Counted from the stretch's first letter, positions 1 to 11,309 are shown. The stretch is 64,000 nt of DNA from Atherinomorus stipes (GCA_023101725.1 JALJCO010003469.1:620001-684000), one strand, 5' to 3'. The notes: generated from the letters alone by a model not told the origin. Translations and numbers: made by a program.

Positions 1-2520
1 TTGTGTTAATAAATATCTTGCTTTTGGGCCTTGCAACACCTCAGGACCTTGGAACTGTTTACAAAATGTATTTCCTGACTGACAATCAGTGAAATTGATA
101 TAATGATTAAATAGGCTTTATCTGATCTGCAACATGTTCAGTTGCCACAAAATGACTGGGTGTTGCCTGGTTACCCACCTGATTGAAGGTATACAGTACC
201 TTGTGTCATGTTTAGTCTCGGTGCAACACTAAGTAGGTGGCAGGTAGTCTTTATCATTCTCTTAGAATGAGCAGAATAAACCTCTTTATGCATCCTTTGC
301 ACACCAGAGTGTAGATATAGTCCTGTATCTGATGTGGATCTTATAAAAGTTGAGAGATTAATGTGCAGATTGAACTACAGATACGGCAAAGATTACTGGC
401 GGGTGTAATATTTATTATCAGTTAGTGCTGCAGTTAGCAGCACTTAAGTTTATAAGCTGAATAATGGGTGGCATCATTTTAGTTGGCAAAAGGGTGAGCT
501 TTTATTTTGTTAGGCACCCTGTCTCCTGATGCCATCCTCCTTTTCTGTGCATTCACTCCAGCACAAAACACCCCGTAACCTTTTGCTCCCAAGCTGACAG
601 CGTAAACAGTTAGCATTAGTAAGGGTGGGGGAGGGGGGAAAGATGGAGAGAGAATTTGGCCTATTCTCTTTCCTTTTTGTAAATGTTGATGTCAGAGATC
701 CTTTAAGTCTGAAAGCAAACTTTTATTACAACGGAAGATTCCAGACAGCAACGTGGTCCAGACTTTCATTGTCTCCTGAAGCTTTGAAGTAGCATCGCTT
801 TGCCTACCAGGCAAATTTATTTTAATCAGACACAGAAATATCCATTAAATCCTAATGAAATTCAGTCCTTTAGAAACAGAACAATCTGTTCCCCAAATCT
901 AGATTCACATTTGCAGAAGCAGAAGGAAGGACAGCACACAGAGAAGGGCCATCAGTTGGGACCTGGATCTGGATCTGAATCTCGACCTGGAACTGGACCT
1001 AACAAGCTCAGTTACAAAAACTTATATTTAGTTTACAGACATCATGTTTTGTCTTTCCACCAAAGGAAGTTTTCCAAAAGAAAAACTCTTTTTCCATGAA
1101 AATTGGACAATTTCTCTGCAGCTGGACTCCAAAAGACTTGCATATTAAAAACAAAAGAAAAAAAAGAATACCTACAACCAGATTTTAATTTCTCTCTAGG
1201 ATAAAAAAAAAATAATTTTTCATTTAGTTGTTTTTTTTTTCTCCATTAACTGGAAAAGTGCTGGTTAGACAACTGAAGTGAAAATCTAATTGCAGTAACA
1301 AAAGCTCCTCTTTTGCTGCCATAGAATATACAGTAGAAAATGTAAAAGGAGATGGATACGTTGGGGTTAGTGTTAGTGAAGTTAGTGTGTGTGTGTGTTT
1401 TTTGGGGGGGTGGGGGACGCATTATCTACTCCCCCCATCTGTTACGAGGCAGTACAGGATTCTGGCTGTCCTCAGTTTGCTGACGCTGCCTGTCTGAGCC
1501 GGCCGTTGACTGACGGTCAGACTGGGAGGTGAAGAGAGAAGAGGATGGAACAGAAAACACTTTAGGAGCTCAGATAGATTACAAGATAAGGAAATGGCAG
1601 CATGTGAGCTGTTCTCCAACTCAGACATGTTTTTCTTTCATTCATGTGAGTTTCATCTTTCTTCTGCAGTAGCTCTTTGTAAACATTTCCAGTCATTAAT
1701 GTCTCTATAACAGTTTGAGTTTATACTGGACTTCTTTTTGTTAACAGTAAAACAGCCAAGGTCATTTTGACCACTTTCATATTCAACAACTTTGTCAAAT
1801 AAAATCATGAAGCCTTGCTGGTCCATGCTCTGTAATGGATTTCTGTAATCTGGGCAGAATTTTACTCTATTATCAACACTAAAATACTGTAAAATAGCTA
1901 TGTATACAGTCCTCTTCTGTTAACTGCATCTACAGTCTCCATGGGCCAAAGTAAAAATGTGATGCGCCAGTGAGCTACAGGCCAAACTCAGTGACTTTAA
2001 GGGTGTAACTCAAATAAATGTAAAGCAAAGTAATTTTAATTATTGCTCAACATTTAAACAAATTCATTATTTTCAGTGCAAATCACACGCTCCATAAAAA
2101 GACACTGATATGTCAAATTAACAATAAAGTCACAGTAAGAAGGACAAGAAACAATAATTGCAGCCACTAAACTGCAACCAAATACCATTTTCAAGTTTAT
2201 ATTTTAATGGTTGCTGTGATGTGTTCATGGTAGATGTGTTTATTTACATATGTCTCATTATGCTTTGCATAAGCACCCTCTGTTCTGTTCTGTTCTGCAC
2301 CGTGAGTTAAACGGGCATTTGATAAGATGACTCACTTCTCATCAGTCTGTTATGACAAACCATCATTTAATCTGCATCGATTTCACCCCATATGCACATT
2401 CCAGAATGTAGGCTACTTTAGCATCTAGGGTTTTATTGTGTCGATGGCTAATGTCAGTGGCAAATACTATTGCATTTATGCCTGGAGAAAAGGGTTAGGG
2501 TTGCAGTCATGATACTGTAA
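1..2520. other. Non-coding AT-rich DNA, no gene seen
   Basis: I see no conserved exon, RNA gene or clear transposon here. Short low-complexity runs are present: A and T runs at about 1201-1250, a GT/G run at about 1387-1417 and a TTCTG repeat at about 2279-2296. The longest frames (for example 800-1099 plus and 1422-1628 minus) show no domain, no repeat of a known protein motif and ordinary composition, so I treat them as chance frames. Confidence 0.6.
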
Positions 2521-2526
2521 AGCAAG

Positions 2527-2635
2527 ATACAATAGAGGTACTGTAAACATTTTTACAGTAACTTACAATAACTTACTGGCATCCAGCTGCCAGTAAGTTA
2601 TTCTAAAATTTACAGCAACCCCTTTATAGTTTGTG
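2527..2635. repeat. Small hairpin-forming inverted repeat, MITE-like
   Basis: Arms at 2567-2581 and 2588-2602 are perfect 15-base reverse complements with a 6-base loop. Flanking sequence is also loosely inverted (TTTTACAGTAACTTAC on the left against AAATTTACAGC on the right). This resembles the short palindromic MITEs rich in TTTACAGTA that are common in fish genomes. The frame at 2563-2751 runs through it and is probably a shadow. Confidence 0.5.
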
Positions 2636-2639
2636 CTGG

Positions 2640-3696
2640 AACATTTTCGTCTGTAGAAAGCTAAAGAGGGGCTCAGGCTGTCTGTAGGTTTAAATTTCTG
2701 TTTTAAGACATTAATAAAAATAGGAATATGTTTTGACCTTTCTGCTTTCATGGAAGACTCTGTAACTTTAAGTGAATGTAAACTAGCAGATCAACGTTTT
2801 TGTGTGCACAAAACTCGAGAGGATTTCAGGTTTTCTTCAACTCTCTTTTCTTTTTGGTCTCTTTTCTCTTTGACAATACTTTTTATCTAATTCAGTTCCT
2901 GACTATTTATTCATGACTCACACTTCTGGCTCCCTTATGTGCATTCTCAGATTGCCTCGTTTTCCTTTCATATCTCATCTCACAGATTTTGGGGTTATTT
3001 CCTCTTTTTCACCTTGGTGGAAAACTTTGTGTTCAGGCTAAAAGTGTAAAAAGATGGAAACCATCAGGAGCGGTGGTTAAACAGAGGAACCCTGCATTTC
3101 TGATGGTTTATGCTCATGGAGAGAGCCATGGCCATCCTGCCTCTGTGACAATTTTTCTTTTCTTTTAACCTCTCTGGATGTTTGAGAGAATAATGGTGGC
3201 AAGTGTATTTACTTCAAGGTGCCAACTAAATGCATGGCTAACATAGAGGTGCAGAAAAAGGCTTTGAGGCGAAGTAGTAGTGTGAGTTATTCATCAGATC
3301 TTGACACTTCACGGCAGCTGCAGGACTAATGCACACATGCAGGATCATTTCTAATAAATGGTGTTTTGGGTCTGTGTGCTTTACCACTTTTCCAGTTTGA
3401 GGCAAGTTTTCATTTTTAATCAACTATCAGACAGGCTTATTTCCTGTGAAGTCCATTTTGTTGTATTTTGATAATATTCTTTTCTTGTATCGGGTAGAGT
3501 GGTGGGCATCTGAGATTTGAGGAATTTAGAGCTTCAGACGATCACATAATGTGTTAAAACCATCATTCTTTGATAATTTTAAGTTGTTGATGTCAGTAAG
3601 ACATCATTGTAGGGTGAAAGGTGAATTGTTTTAATCTACTACTATTACAACTACTAGATTTAAGTTAATGTTAGTCCTATTCTAAACTCATCTAAT
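2640..3696. other. Non-coding DNA, nothing recognised
   Basis: No coding similarity, tandem repeat or terminal inverted repeat was recognised. It ends at the 5-bp target site (accac, 3697-3701) of the LTR element that follows. Confidence 0.5.
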
Positions 3697-3701
3697 ACCA
3701 C

Positions 3702-4419
3702 TGTTGGGGTTTGGTTGGTAAAAGAACCCTCAAAAACAGGAGAACCAGTCAGCGGGTTGAAGGGTGAAGGATGACAGAAGAATGATACAATCTCCAGATG
3801 TTTTTCAGAGCTCTGATATTTTCTTTTACTTGAAATCAGTGTTTTTACAGGTCAGCTCACCACTGGCAAGGAGTTAACAGCATGGCATCAGTTGGTATAA
3901 CAGCATCAGATCTCCAACCTGTCTCGCCTCTCTGCGCCCCCGTCACACAATTACACTGCACTTATATAAATTCCCGGTTACACCAACCTAAATGAGTGAA
4001 GGGCCCTCCCTGTACAAATATACAAATAAATCACTATTTACAGTTTTACTCCACAGGAATTATTTACAAACTACATACATTGTGACTACTAAATTAACTA
4101 CATAACAGAAAAGCATAACAAATAGCTACACAAAACAACCTAATCAAAATCCCCATTCACTCCCACCCCTCTCTACTCTGCCTCTCTGGTTCAGCCCAAT
4201 CCAGGTGATTATTAGGCAATTCCCAGCAGCTTGAGTTCCTAGACTGGCCCCGTGTGTGCACTCCACGAAGCCACGCCCAGCAGACCTCAGAGAGAGAGAT
4301 GTTAGTGATGTTTCCCAAAATAATCACAAAACCAAAACTTGAACAGAAAAAACAATTAGCCACAATATATAAAGATACTTTCACCTTAGTGAGGGGGGAT
4401 GTCATACCACATCCTCACA
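3702..4419 (-). repeat. 3' LTR of the Gypsy element
   Basis: This 718-base LTR has TG...CA ends and lies downstream of pol in the minus-strand reading. A TATA-like TTTATATAAG lies on the minus strand at 3961-3970, which could be the LTR promoter core. I did not find a clean AATAAA on the minus strand. Apart from two homopolymer length differences it is identical to the copy at 5737-6454. Confidence 0.95.
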
Positions 4420-4434
4420 TTTCTCCCCCCCTTC
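4420..4434 (-). promoter_or_regulatory. Polypurine tract for plus-strand DNA priming
   Basis: Read on the minus strand this is GAAGGGGGGGAGAAA, directly upstream of the 3' LTR. Position and composition match the polypurine tract that primes second-strand synthesis in LTR retroelements. It shows that the 3' edge of the interior is intact and that only the 5' part has been lost. Confidence 0.85.
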
Positions 4435-5736
4435 GGCAGGCTCGCCAACAGCGTTGCGAGACAGAAAGTCAGCCACAGTGTTCTGCTTGCCTGGCCGATA
4501 GTTGATGGAGAACCGGTAGGGCTGCAAGGACAGGAACCAGCGGGTGACTCTGCTGTTGGTGTCCTTCATCTGCTCCAGCCATTGCAATGCCTTATGGTCG
4601 GTTTCAAGGTTAAACTCCCTCCCCAGCAGATAGTATTTGAAAGTGTCAATAGCCCACTTCACCGCTAAGCACTCCAACTCCACCGCTGAGTATCGAGTCT
4701 CCCTGGGAAAGAGTTTTCTGCTGATGTACGCCACTGGTTTCTTTCCATCTCCATGGCCTTGTAGAAGAACGGCTCCTATCCCCCGATGGGAAGCATCAGT
4801 TTGCACTGTAAAGGGCAAATCAAAGTTGGGGCTTTGCAGCACAGGTTCACAGCATATAGCCTCTTTGAGGTCCTGGAAGGCGCTTTCCTGCTCCTTTCCC
4901 CACATCCAGCTCGCTTTTGTTGTGCTCGTGAGGTCAGACAAGGGAGCAGCCCTCTCAGAGAAATTTGGGATGAACCTTCTGTACCAGCCCACCAGACCTA
5001 GAAAGGATTTCACCTGCTTTCGTGTAGTTGGCCTCTCTCTCATCCGAATCGCTTCCACCTTGTCCTGAACTGGCTTCAGCATCCCACTTCCGAGGATGTG
5101 GCCCAGGTACTGAAGTTCCTGCTTGGCAATGGTGCATTTCTTTGGATTAATAGTCAAGCCAGCCTCCTTGATTTTTCTCAGCACTGCTGCTAGGTGGCTC
5201 AGATGTTCCTGCCAAGAAGAACTGTAGATGACAACGTCATCAAGATAAGCAGCGGCAAAACTGTCCATACCTGCCAGTACCAGGTTCATTAGCCTCTGGA
5301 ACGTAGCAGGAGCGCCATGGAGACCAAAAGGCATCCTGGTGAACTGCCAGAGTCCTTGTGGCGTCCTGAAAGCTGTCAAAGGCTTGGCTGTTTCTGTCAA
5401 GGGTACTTGCCAGTAACCCTTGCACAAGTCCAAAGGTGGTAATAAACTTTGCCTGGCCCACTCTCTCAATGAGATCCTCCAGCCTGGGAAGAGGATAAGC
5501 ATCAAATTCAGATTGTGCATTTACCTTCCTGAAGTCGATGCAAAACCTGATGCTCCCATCCTTTTTGATGACCAGCACAATGGGATTGCTCCATTCACTG
5601 TTTGACGGCTCAATGACCCCCAATTCCAGCATGACAGCAATTTCCTCTTCCAACACTGGCAACAGCTTGTGTGGAATCCGGTACATCCTCTGCCTGATGG
5701 GGGTGCTATTCTTCAGGCGAATATCATGCTCCCAAA
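4435..5736 (-). pseudogene. Gypsy pol fragment: reverse transcriptase and RNase H, frameshifted
   Basis: The minus-strand translation begins in the stretch that leads into the reverse transcriptase palm (WSNPIVLVIKKDG, about 5600-5560). It then changes frame near 5435-5445, just before LDLCKGYWQVPL. The second frame (stop near 4402, inside the LTR) carries the catalytic YLDD at about 5247-5236, the thumb and connection region, and RNase H motifs TDAS, VELE and TDHKAL, ending with VADFLSR. Family knowledge: these are the Ty3/Gypsy reverse transcriptase and RNase H domains. Gag, protease and integrase are absent, and the N-terminal edge is cut where pol meets the 5' LTR. The copy is broken by the frameshift and by truncation, so any movement would need proteins from a full-length relative. 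Integrase loss against integrase-first order cannot be decided from this copy alone. Confidence 0.92.
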
Positions 5737-6454
5737 TGTTGGGGTTTGGTTGGTAAAAGAACCCTCAAAAACAGGAGAACCAGTCAGCGGGTTGAAGGGT
5801 GAAGGATGACAGAAGAATGATACAATCTCCAGATGTTTTTCAGAGCTCTGATATTTTCTTTTACTTGAAATCAGTGTTTTTACAGGTCAGCTCACCACTG
5901 GCAAGGAGTTAACAGCATGGCATCAGTTGGTATAACAGCATCAGATCTCCAACCTGTCTCGCCTCTCTGCGCCCCCCGTCACACAATTACACTGCACTTA
6001 TATAAATTCCCGGTTACACCAACCTAAATGAGTGAAGGGCCCTCCCTGTACAAATATACAAATAAATCACTATTTACAGTTTTACTCCACAGGAATTATT
6101 TACAAACTACATACATTGTGACTACTAAATTAACTACATAACAGAAAAGCATAACAAATAGCTACACAAAACAACCTAATCAAAATCCCCATTCACTCCC
6201 ACCCCTCTCTACTCTGCCTCTCTGGTTCAGCCCAATCCAGGTGATTATTAGGCAATTCCCAGCAGCTTGAGTTCCTAGACTGGCCCCGTGTGTGCACTCC
6301 ACGAAGCCACGCCCAGCAGACCTCAGAGAGAGAGATGTTAGTGATGTTTCCCAAAATAATCACAAAACCAAAACTTGAACAGAAAAAACAATTAGCCACA
6401 ATATATAAAGATACTTTCACCTTAGTGAGGGGGATGTCATACCACATCCTCACA
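5737..6454 (-). repeat. 5' LTR of the Gypsy element
   Basis: This is the upstream LTR in the minus-strand reading. The TATA-like motif repeats at 5997-6006. The LTR joins pol coding sequence at 5736/5737 with no primer-binding site between, which marks one edge of the internal deletion. Confidence 0.95.
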
Positions 6455-6459
6455 ACCAC

Positions 6460-7183
6460 ATATCATGATTTTTTTCTCCCCTTCTATTAAAGTATAGCAT
6501 CCAGGGGTCACATTTACTTCTCTTTTCAGATACACTATTGACATATTTCAACCCTCTCCAGCATCATTTGCTCCTCTGTCAAAGCACAGCCCAGTTTCAC
6601 ACCACCAGGACTAAAAGTTTCACCAGTAGCCACTAAAAGCAACTTATCTAAGCTCTAGTTATTTAAACCAGTGGTCTATGATGGTACAAGAACACTTCAG
6701 TTGGATTTTCAGCAGCAGCAGCAGCCCTATAGTCCCAAAACAGCTGTTATACCATATGATGAGACTGAAAAGGATCTTGCATCTACAAAGTCTAGAAAAT
6801 TAAGACTGTAAAGTGCATTTGTTGAGGAGTTTATTATAGTCAACACGTAGACAGATTCCTTTGTTGGAATCACAGTAAATAATAGTGAATCAAGAGGTCT
6901 CTGATTTCTCTTTCCACTCTCACTTGTTTTCATGTTCAGTGTTTTAATTCTGCATGCAACAAGAACATTCTTTATTTTTATACACAACCTTATTTACATG
7001 ATATTTTATGTTGTGTCACTTGTTCCTTCAGTCTTATTTGATGTGTTATTTTCTACTCAAAGAAAGAAAATCTTTAATGTAACTTCTGTGTAAGTGTATA
7101 AAGAATGATAGTGAAATAAACTGCGATACAAGGAGACACCAGCTAAAATCTTGCCTTGGGCACTGCTGGACTGGCACTGCATA
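6460..7183. other. Non-coding DNA
   Basis: No coding or repeat signal was recognised apart from a short CAG run near 6710-6725 and an ATA run that starts the neighbouring SINE tail. Confidence 0.5.
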
Positions 7184-7473
7184 GATAATAATAATAATGG
7201 ATTAGATTTATATCATGCTTTTTCTTGCAGGGCACTCAAAGCAGATCCATTATTCTTTGACTCCTCATTCATACTTGATGACTGAAGCATGGCAGCCATT
7301 TCACACCTCCGACCACCACTGGAAACATTCACACACATTCATACGCCAGCGAGGCAAGGGGGGGGGGGTTAGGTGTCTTGCTCAAGAACACAATGACAGA
7401 TGGCTGGGGGATCGGGATTCGAACTGCCAACCCTTCAATCACTTGCCGACCTGCTCTTCCACCCGAGCCACTG
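7184..7473 (-). mobile_element. tRNA-derived SINE, minus strand
   Basis: On the minus strand the element starts near 7473 with an A-box-like TGGCTCGGGTGG (7459-7470), then a B-box-like GTTCGAATCC (about 7415-7426), and continues with the GAGCAAGACACCTAACC-type stretch found in many fish SINEs. It ends in a short ATT repeat at 7184-7198. It is a polymerase III type retroposon without coding capacity. A run of 9-10 G at about 7361-7370 lies inside the body. The frame at 7215-7727 is a shadow across SINE and LINE. Confidence 0.75.
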
Positions 7474-7504
7474 AGAGGCGGCAGTGGCAGAGGTCTATTA
7501 GATC

Positions 7505-8255
7505 TCTAATAGTGTTCTTGGGATTTGTTGAAGCCTTGCAGAAGCCTCCAAATTGGGAGATTTTAAGATGTACTGGCACCAATGTTGCCTTCACTTCCTA
7601 CATCTTTCATTCTTATACTTCAGCTCTTGGGATTTTCCAACTTCCTCTCCTTAGGTTCTGTTGGTTGGGATCTCTGTTTGTTGCTGCTGCCTTCTTTGTT
7701 TTGTCAACCATCACAATGTCCAGCTGAATCTAGGCTCTGTCATTTTCCAACACTTGTGATGGTGTCTCCCATCTTGACCCTTGGACTTCCAACCCAAACT
7801 TAGTCCAGACCTTCCTATACACCAGGGGTGGCCAAGTCAGACTTCGAGACCTCGAGAGCTACTATCCTGGAGTTTTGTATCCAAAATGTATCTGTATCCA
7901 CCCTGCTACGTTGAGCTGGACTGTCTCAGAGGTCTCTTTGCACAGCCCACAGCTGGGGTCCTGTCTGGTGGGGTAGACCCCAGCCTCTACTACTCTGACA
8001 CTTAGTTCCTGTTCCTCTACAGCCATGATCAGAGCCTCTGTGCTGTATTTTAGACCAGTCTTTTCCAGCCACTGGCAGGACATTTTGATGCCATTCACAT
8101 CTTTGACTTGTGGCTGGTACTGTCATGCCAAGTAGCCTCCATGACAGTTCCACCTCTTCTTCCTCTTAAATGCTGGGTTTTGCAGTTTGAGACATTCACT
8201 TAGCAGGTCATCAGTCGGGTCCATCTTCCTGATGTTCAGCCTGGATAGTGGCTTT
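7505..8255 (-). pseudogene. R4/Rex6-like LINE relic, C-terminal part
   Basis: Minus-strand translations give collinear pieces in three frames: an IRKMDPTDDLLSECLK-like piece near 8240-8195, then QWLEKTGLKYSTEALIMA and RQDPSCGLCKETSETVQ (about 8070-7925), then EVQGSRWETP and VMVDKTKKAA (about 7800-7690), then VKATLVPV near 7590. From memory of the family, these match the downstream part of fish R4/Rex6-type LINEs, which carry a CCHC motif and a restriction-like endonuclease. The second half of the CCHC motif is lost, stops and frameshifts are frequent, and a stretch after the CCHC is missing where a hAT-type fragment lies (7823-7868). It is non-functional. Confidence 0.75.
7823..7868. mobile_element. 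Fragment of a hAT-type palindromic MITE
   Basis: The CAGGGGTGGCCAAGTC start, followed by CTCGAGAGC and a CTATCCTGGAG stretch, matches one half of the common fish hAT MITE whose other half is seen at 26345-26482 (ending GGCCACCCCTG). It sits inside the R4-like LINE relic at the point where LINE sequence is missing. Confidence 0.55.
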
Positions 8256-9642
8256 GACTTTGAACCCATATTTCACTAAAGCACAGTCTTAAAGAAGCAC
8301 CAGAGAAGTTTTGCAATTTTCTGAATAATAATGACGCTTTTGGCAGCTAGTCCTGCATCCTTCTTGCCTCCTATCTGTACTCTGAGATCTTTCCATCCAG
8401 TAAAACACAGTCTTATCTCTTGTCTAGTTTGCTTTGCATGTCAGTCTTGGATAGATATGGCATTCACAATGTAGATGTTGAAAATTTAAGTCAAACACAA
8501 ACATTTAAAACATTTAATCCCATGCATCACTATCCAAACATAGAAGAAACCCATGAATGCTCTTTTAACAGTACAACATTAGTTCTGGAGCAAACTGTAT
8601 CAGAGATTTATAAACACTGATCATAAAATATCCATTAATAAATGTTGTTTTCTGCCTCACCACAAAGGCTTCAAAAAGTGAAAAAAAAACCTACCACACA
8701 ATGCACAAATCTGCAGGTTTGAATGAGTAACCTTTAAGTGATGTGAACCAGACAGAACCGTTGATATTTTCTAAAAGATTTTTTTAACCCTTGACAATTG
8801 TGTTATCTGCATTATAAAAAAAGAAAAGAAACTGCGTCGGGCAAATTTAAAAAGCTATGCCATATTCAACTATGTGGCAGCATGTACACGTAACATACAA
8901 ACATCAAAGAAAAGCAAACGTGTGAACTTTATGTCTTTATAAATCACACAATCTGCTCCCTCTTCACCCGTCAGCATAATTGCCTGTTAGGCGTTGCTGC
9001 ACCTGAACGCACATGTAATCCCAATGGGGCCCATGTGACTAAATGTGTGCACGCTCAGCTACATCTGCGCTGGCTGATCAAAAATAAACTTGGCTTTTCC
9101 TGAAGAAGAGCTGGAGCACAAGATGCCAGAACCTCAACAGTCCTCCTTAACTGAGCAGACATACCCGCATTACCATGCTAACCACTTCTTTCCCTTCTCC
9201 AAATCACATTTGCTAGATTTAGAAACAAAAGAGCTTTGAAATGTGTTGTTATTTTAAGTTAGGGTATCTGAATCAGTATGCTTTTTTGTCTATCTTGTCA
9301 TAACAGAAAAATCTGACCTTTACTAGGGTCAAAACTTTACCTAACAACAACAACATACATGCATACAGTATGATTTATTTAACTGTGTCATTACTCATTT
9401 AGCAAAACTAAGAAAAATGAATAATCAGTGCACGGAAATGTAAGTGCGACCTTAATATTCCCACAGGAATTAGGAGGGTAAATGATCATAAACAAGTCTG
9501 AGCAACTGAGCAAGAGCTGATGATGTGGCATTTTGCAAGTCTGGAGCATTAAGGTGTCTTTTCTCCTAAAACAACATGGCAATTGAGCTTAGGTTGGCAG
9601 AGCTGCATCTGAACAAACCACAAGAACAATAGCCACATTTAT
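8256..9642. other. Non-coding DNA
   Basis: No recognised gene or transposon. Short A runs (8681-8689, 8817-8825) only. Frames such as 8420-8620 show no family features. Confidence 0.5.
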
Positions 9643-9722
9643 TAGAGATGCACTGATACAGTTTTTTCCGATCCATATGTCTGGGCATATAGGCCGGTAC
9701 TGGATACTGATTCGATGCTACT
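9643..9722 (+). mobile_element. hAT-like terminal fragment (TAGAGATGCACTGATAC)
   Basis: The start TAGAGATGCACTGATAC and the following GGCCGGTACTGGATACTGAT resemble hAT elements with T-A-G-G-G-A-T-G-C-A-C-type ends. A possible internal remainder lies at 11258-11308 (CAATACTGAGTATCAG). If both belong together, the MITE at 9908-10214, the SINE at 10290-10500 and the MITE at 10792-11248 inserted into it. The right terminus is not preserved. Confidence 0.45.
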
Positions 9723-9907
9723 GTTGAATGAATGAACTGTAAACCTTGCCATGTGAGTGAAGGCATCACGCTTGACATATAAAACTTTGCCTTGTTAATA
9801 AAGGTTAGAAAGTAACACAGACATGAATGTTGTTAATGTTATTTATGAACACATAACAAAATGTGCATTAGCAGCAAAAAGAAATAAATAACACTTCTCT
9901 GCTTGTA

Positions 9908-10214
9908 CCCAGTCAGCATTGCATGTGGGGCCCATATGGGTTAAATTTTGGCTGCATATGAGGGACCCAAGTGGGTTTGTCCACAGTTTCCATGGTGGCC
10001 CCACCTGTGTTTTCCCATGTGGGCTTCCACATACGGGACCCATGTAACTTAAACAATGAGATCTGCAAATTTGCCCAGTTGAAGTCCATGCCTATAGGCT
10101 ATATGGGAAAACAGAGGTGGGGCCACCATGGAAACGGTGGACAAACCCACTTGGGTTCCTCATATGCAGCCAAAATTTAACCCATATAGGCCCCACATGG
10201 AAATGCTGGCTGGG
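9908..10214. mobile_element. Palindromic MITE with ~110-bp inverted arms, TA target duplication
   Basis: The element begins CCCAGTCAGCATT and ends AATGCTGGCTGGG. The arms 9908-10017 and 10105-10214 are near-perfect reverse complements around an 87-base centre. TA at 9906-9907 and 10215-10216 fits a 2-bp target duplication. The end motif is similar to the element at 47367-48953. A link to ISL2EU-type transposons is possible but unproved. It has no coding capacity, and the overlapping frames on both strands are mirror images of the arms. Confidence 0.8.
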
Positions 10215-10289
10215 TAGTGATGTCATGTACTGTAATTTCATCAGTAGTCCTGCTGATGAGAGGTGTCCCTGTAAAAACCTGTTGCTCAT

Positions 10290-10500
10290 TAGGAATAACA
10301 GTCACCAACCAGAAGTTAGCGGTTCAACCCCTGATTTCCTGCACCGTATGCCCAAGTGTCCTTGGGCAAGACACTGAAACCCAAGTTGCCTCCATATGTG
10401 TCTACTAGGTTGTGAACATGGTGACAGTATAAACCAGTAAAAATGCTGCCTGTGTATGACTGGCTGAGTGTGAGGTAGTTACGGTAAAAGGCTATTATTT
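10290..10500 (+). mobile_element. tRNA-derived SINE, plus strand, 5' part degraded
   Basis: The B-box GGTTCAACCCC is at 10321-10331. It is followed by the typical fish SINE stretch CTTGGGCAAGACACTGAA (about 10361-10378) and a GAGTGTGAGGTAGTTACGGT-type tail (10466-10486). The A-box is not clear. Confidence 0.6.
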
Positions 10501-10791
10501 TCAATATTATTCTAGTAACATGGCATTTTCACAGATATTCTTGAGTTTTAGCTGGCCTGCCTTGGGTGTTCTGTGAAGCGGACAAGATTGGTTACATGTT
10601 GAATTGCTCTACCCGCTCGATAACCTTCTGCAACTAGAATGAAATGTGACAAATACTACCCTGACTACCTCAAAATAAGGCCTTTCACCCTTTTAACTTC
10701 TGCTAGGCTATTGAATGACTGTGACAACAATATTACACATTCGATTCTATAAGTATAATTTATTTAAATGATAAATGTAATCCACCTGTTA

Positions 10792-11248
10792 AGCTGGATT
10801 TATACCCATGCATCGTCTGCGTAACCGCCATAGCCTCTGCGTAGGTCCACTGAGGCCTGACGCGCACCTCTCCAGACCCAACATGCATCCCTGCTATGCA
10901 AACTCAGAAGAACTCACTGGTGATTGGTCAGTGTGGTTTCATATCTCCGATGTTTGGGTTTTGTAGCTGAATTAATGAATGAATGAATGCATATTGCCGC
11001 TACTGTTGCTCTAAAAGAGGAAATACATGCCACAGTTTTTTTTTCACATCATTGGTGTGAAAAACAAAAACAAAAACGAACTCTGCTCTGTGGAATTTCC
11101 TGGTCATTAAAAGCCCTGTTGTCACCTGCAGATCTGGAAAAGAAACTGCAGCATGACGCCGTAACCCTCGGGTAAAAGCACACACTGCCTCTGCGTCAGC
11201 TATGCAGACCTGGCTGGACGCAGACGCTGCGCAAGTATAAATCCAGCT
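10792..11248. mobile_element. PIF/Harbinger-type MITE with TTA target duplication
   Basis: Terminal inverted repeats AGCTGGATTTATAC (left) and GTATAAATCCAGCT (right) are exact, and the similarity continues into CGTCTGCGT. TTA lies on both sides at 10789-10791 and 11249-11251, the 3-bp target typical of PIF/Harbinger. No transposase frame is present. Confidence 0.85.
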
Positions 11249-11309
11249 TTAGAAATAACATAGGTACTGTATAAGATCAATACTGAGTATCAGTAGATAC
11301 TTAAACCTT

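Larger units (their letters stand above)
3702..6454 (-). mobile_element. Internally deleted LTR retrotransposon (Ty3/Gypsy, possibly Gmr1-like)
   Basis: The element reads on the minus strand: 5' LTR (5737-6454), a 1,317-base interior (4420-5736), 3' LTR (3702-4419). It is flanked by a perfect 5-bp target duplication, accac, at 3697-3701 and 6455-6459. Both LTRs are 718 bases, begin TG and end CA on either strand, and differ only by one extra C and one missing G in homopolymers, so the insertion is young. The interior holds only reverse transcriptase and RNase H coding sequence. The 5' LTR joins pol coding sequence directly, so primer site, gag and protease are missing. The RNase H end is followed at once by a polypurine tract and the 3' LTR with no integrase after it. 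That order fits Gmr1-like Gypsy elements, where integrase precedes reverse transcriptase, but loss of a downstream integrase is also possible. It cannot be autonomous. Confidence 0.93.

Noticed and set aside
4254..5068. Plus-strand frames of up to 143 codons over the Gypsy element
   Set aside because: They are antisense to pol and the LTR. All protein-family motifs are on the minus strand.
10092..10377. Several overlapping frames on both strands rich in Gly, Pro and Trp
   Set aside because: They come from the mirrored arms of the palindromic MITE at 9908-10214, which explains their similarity to each other.
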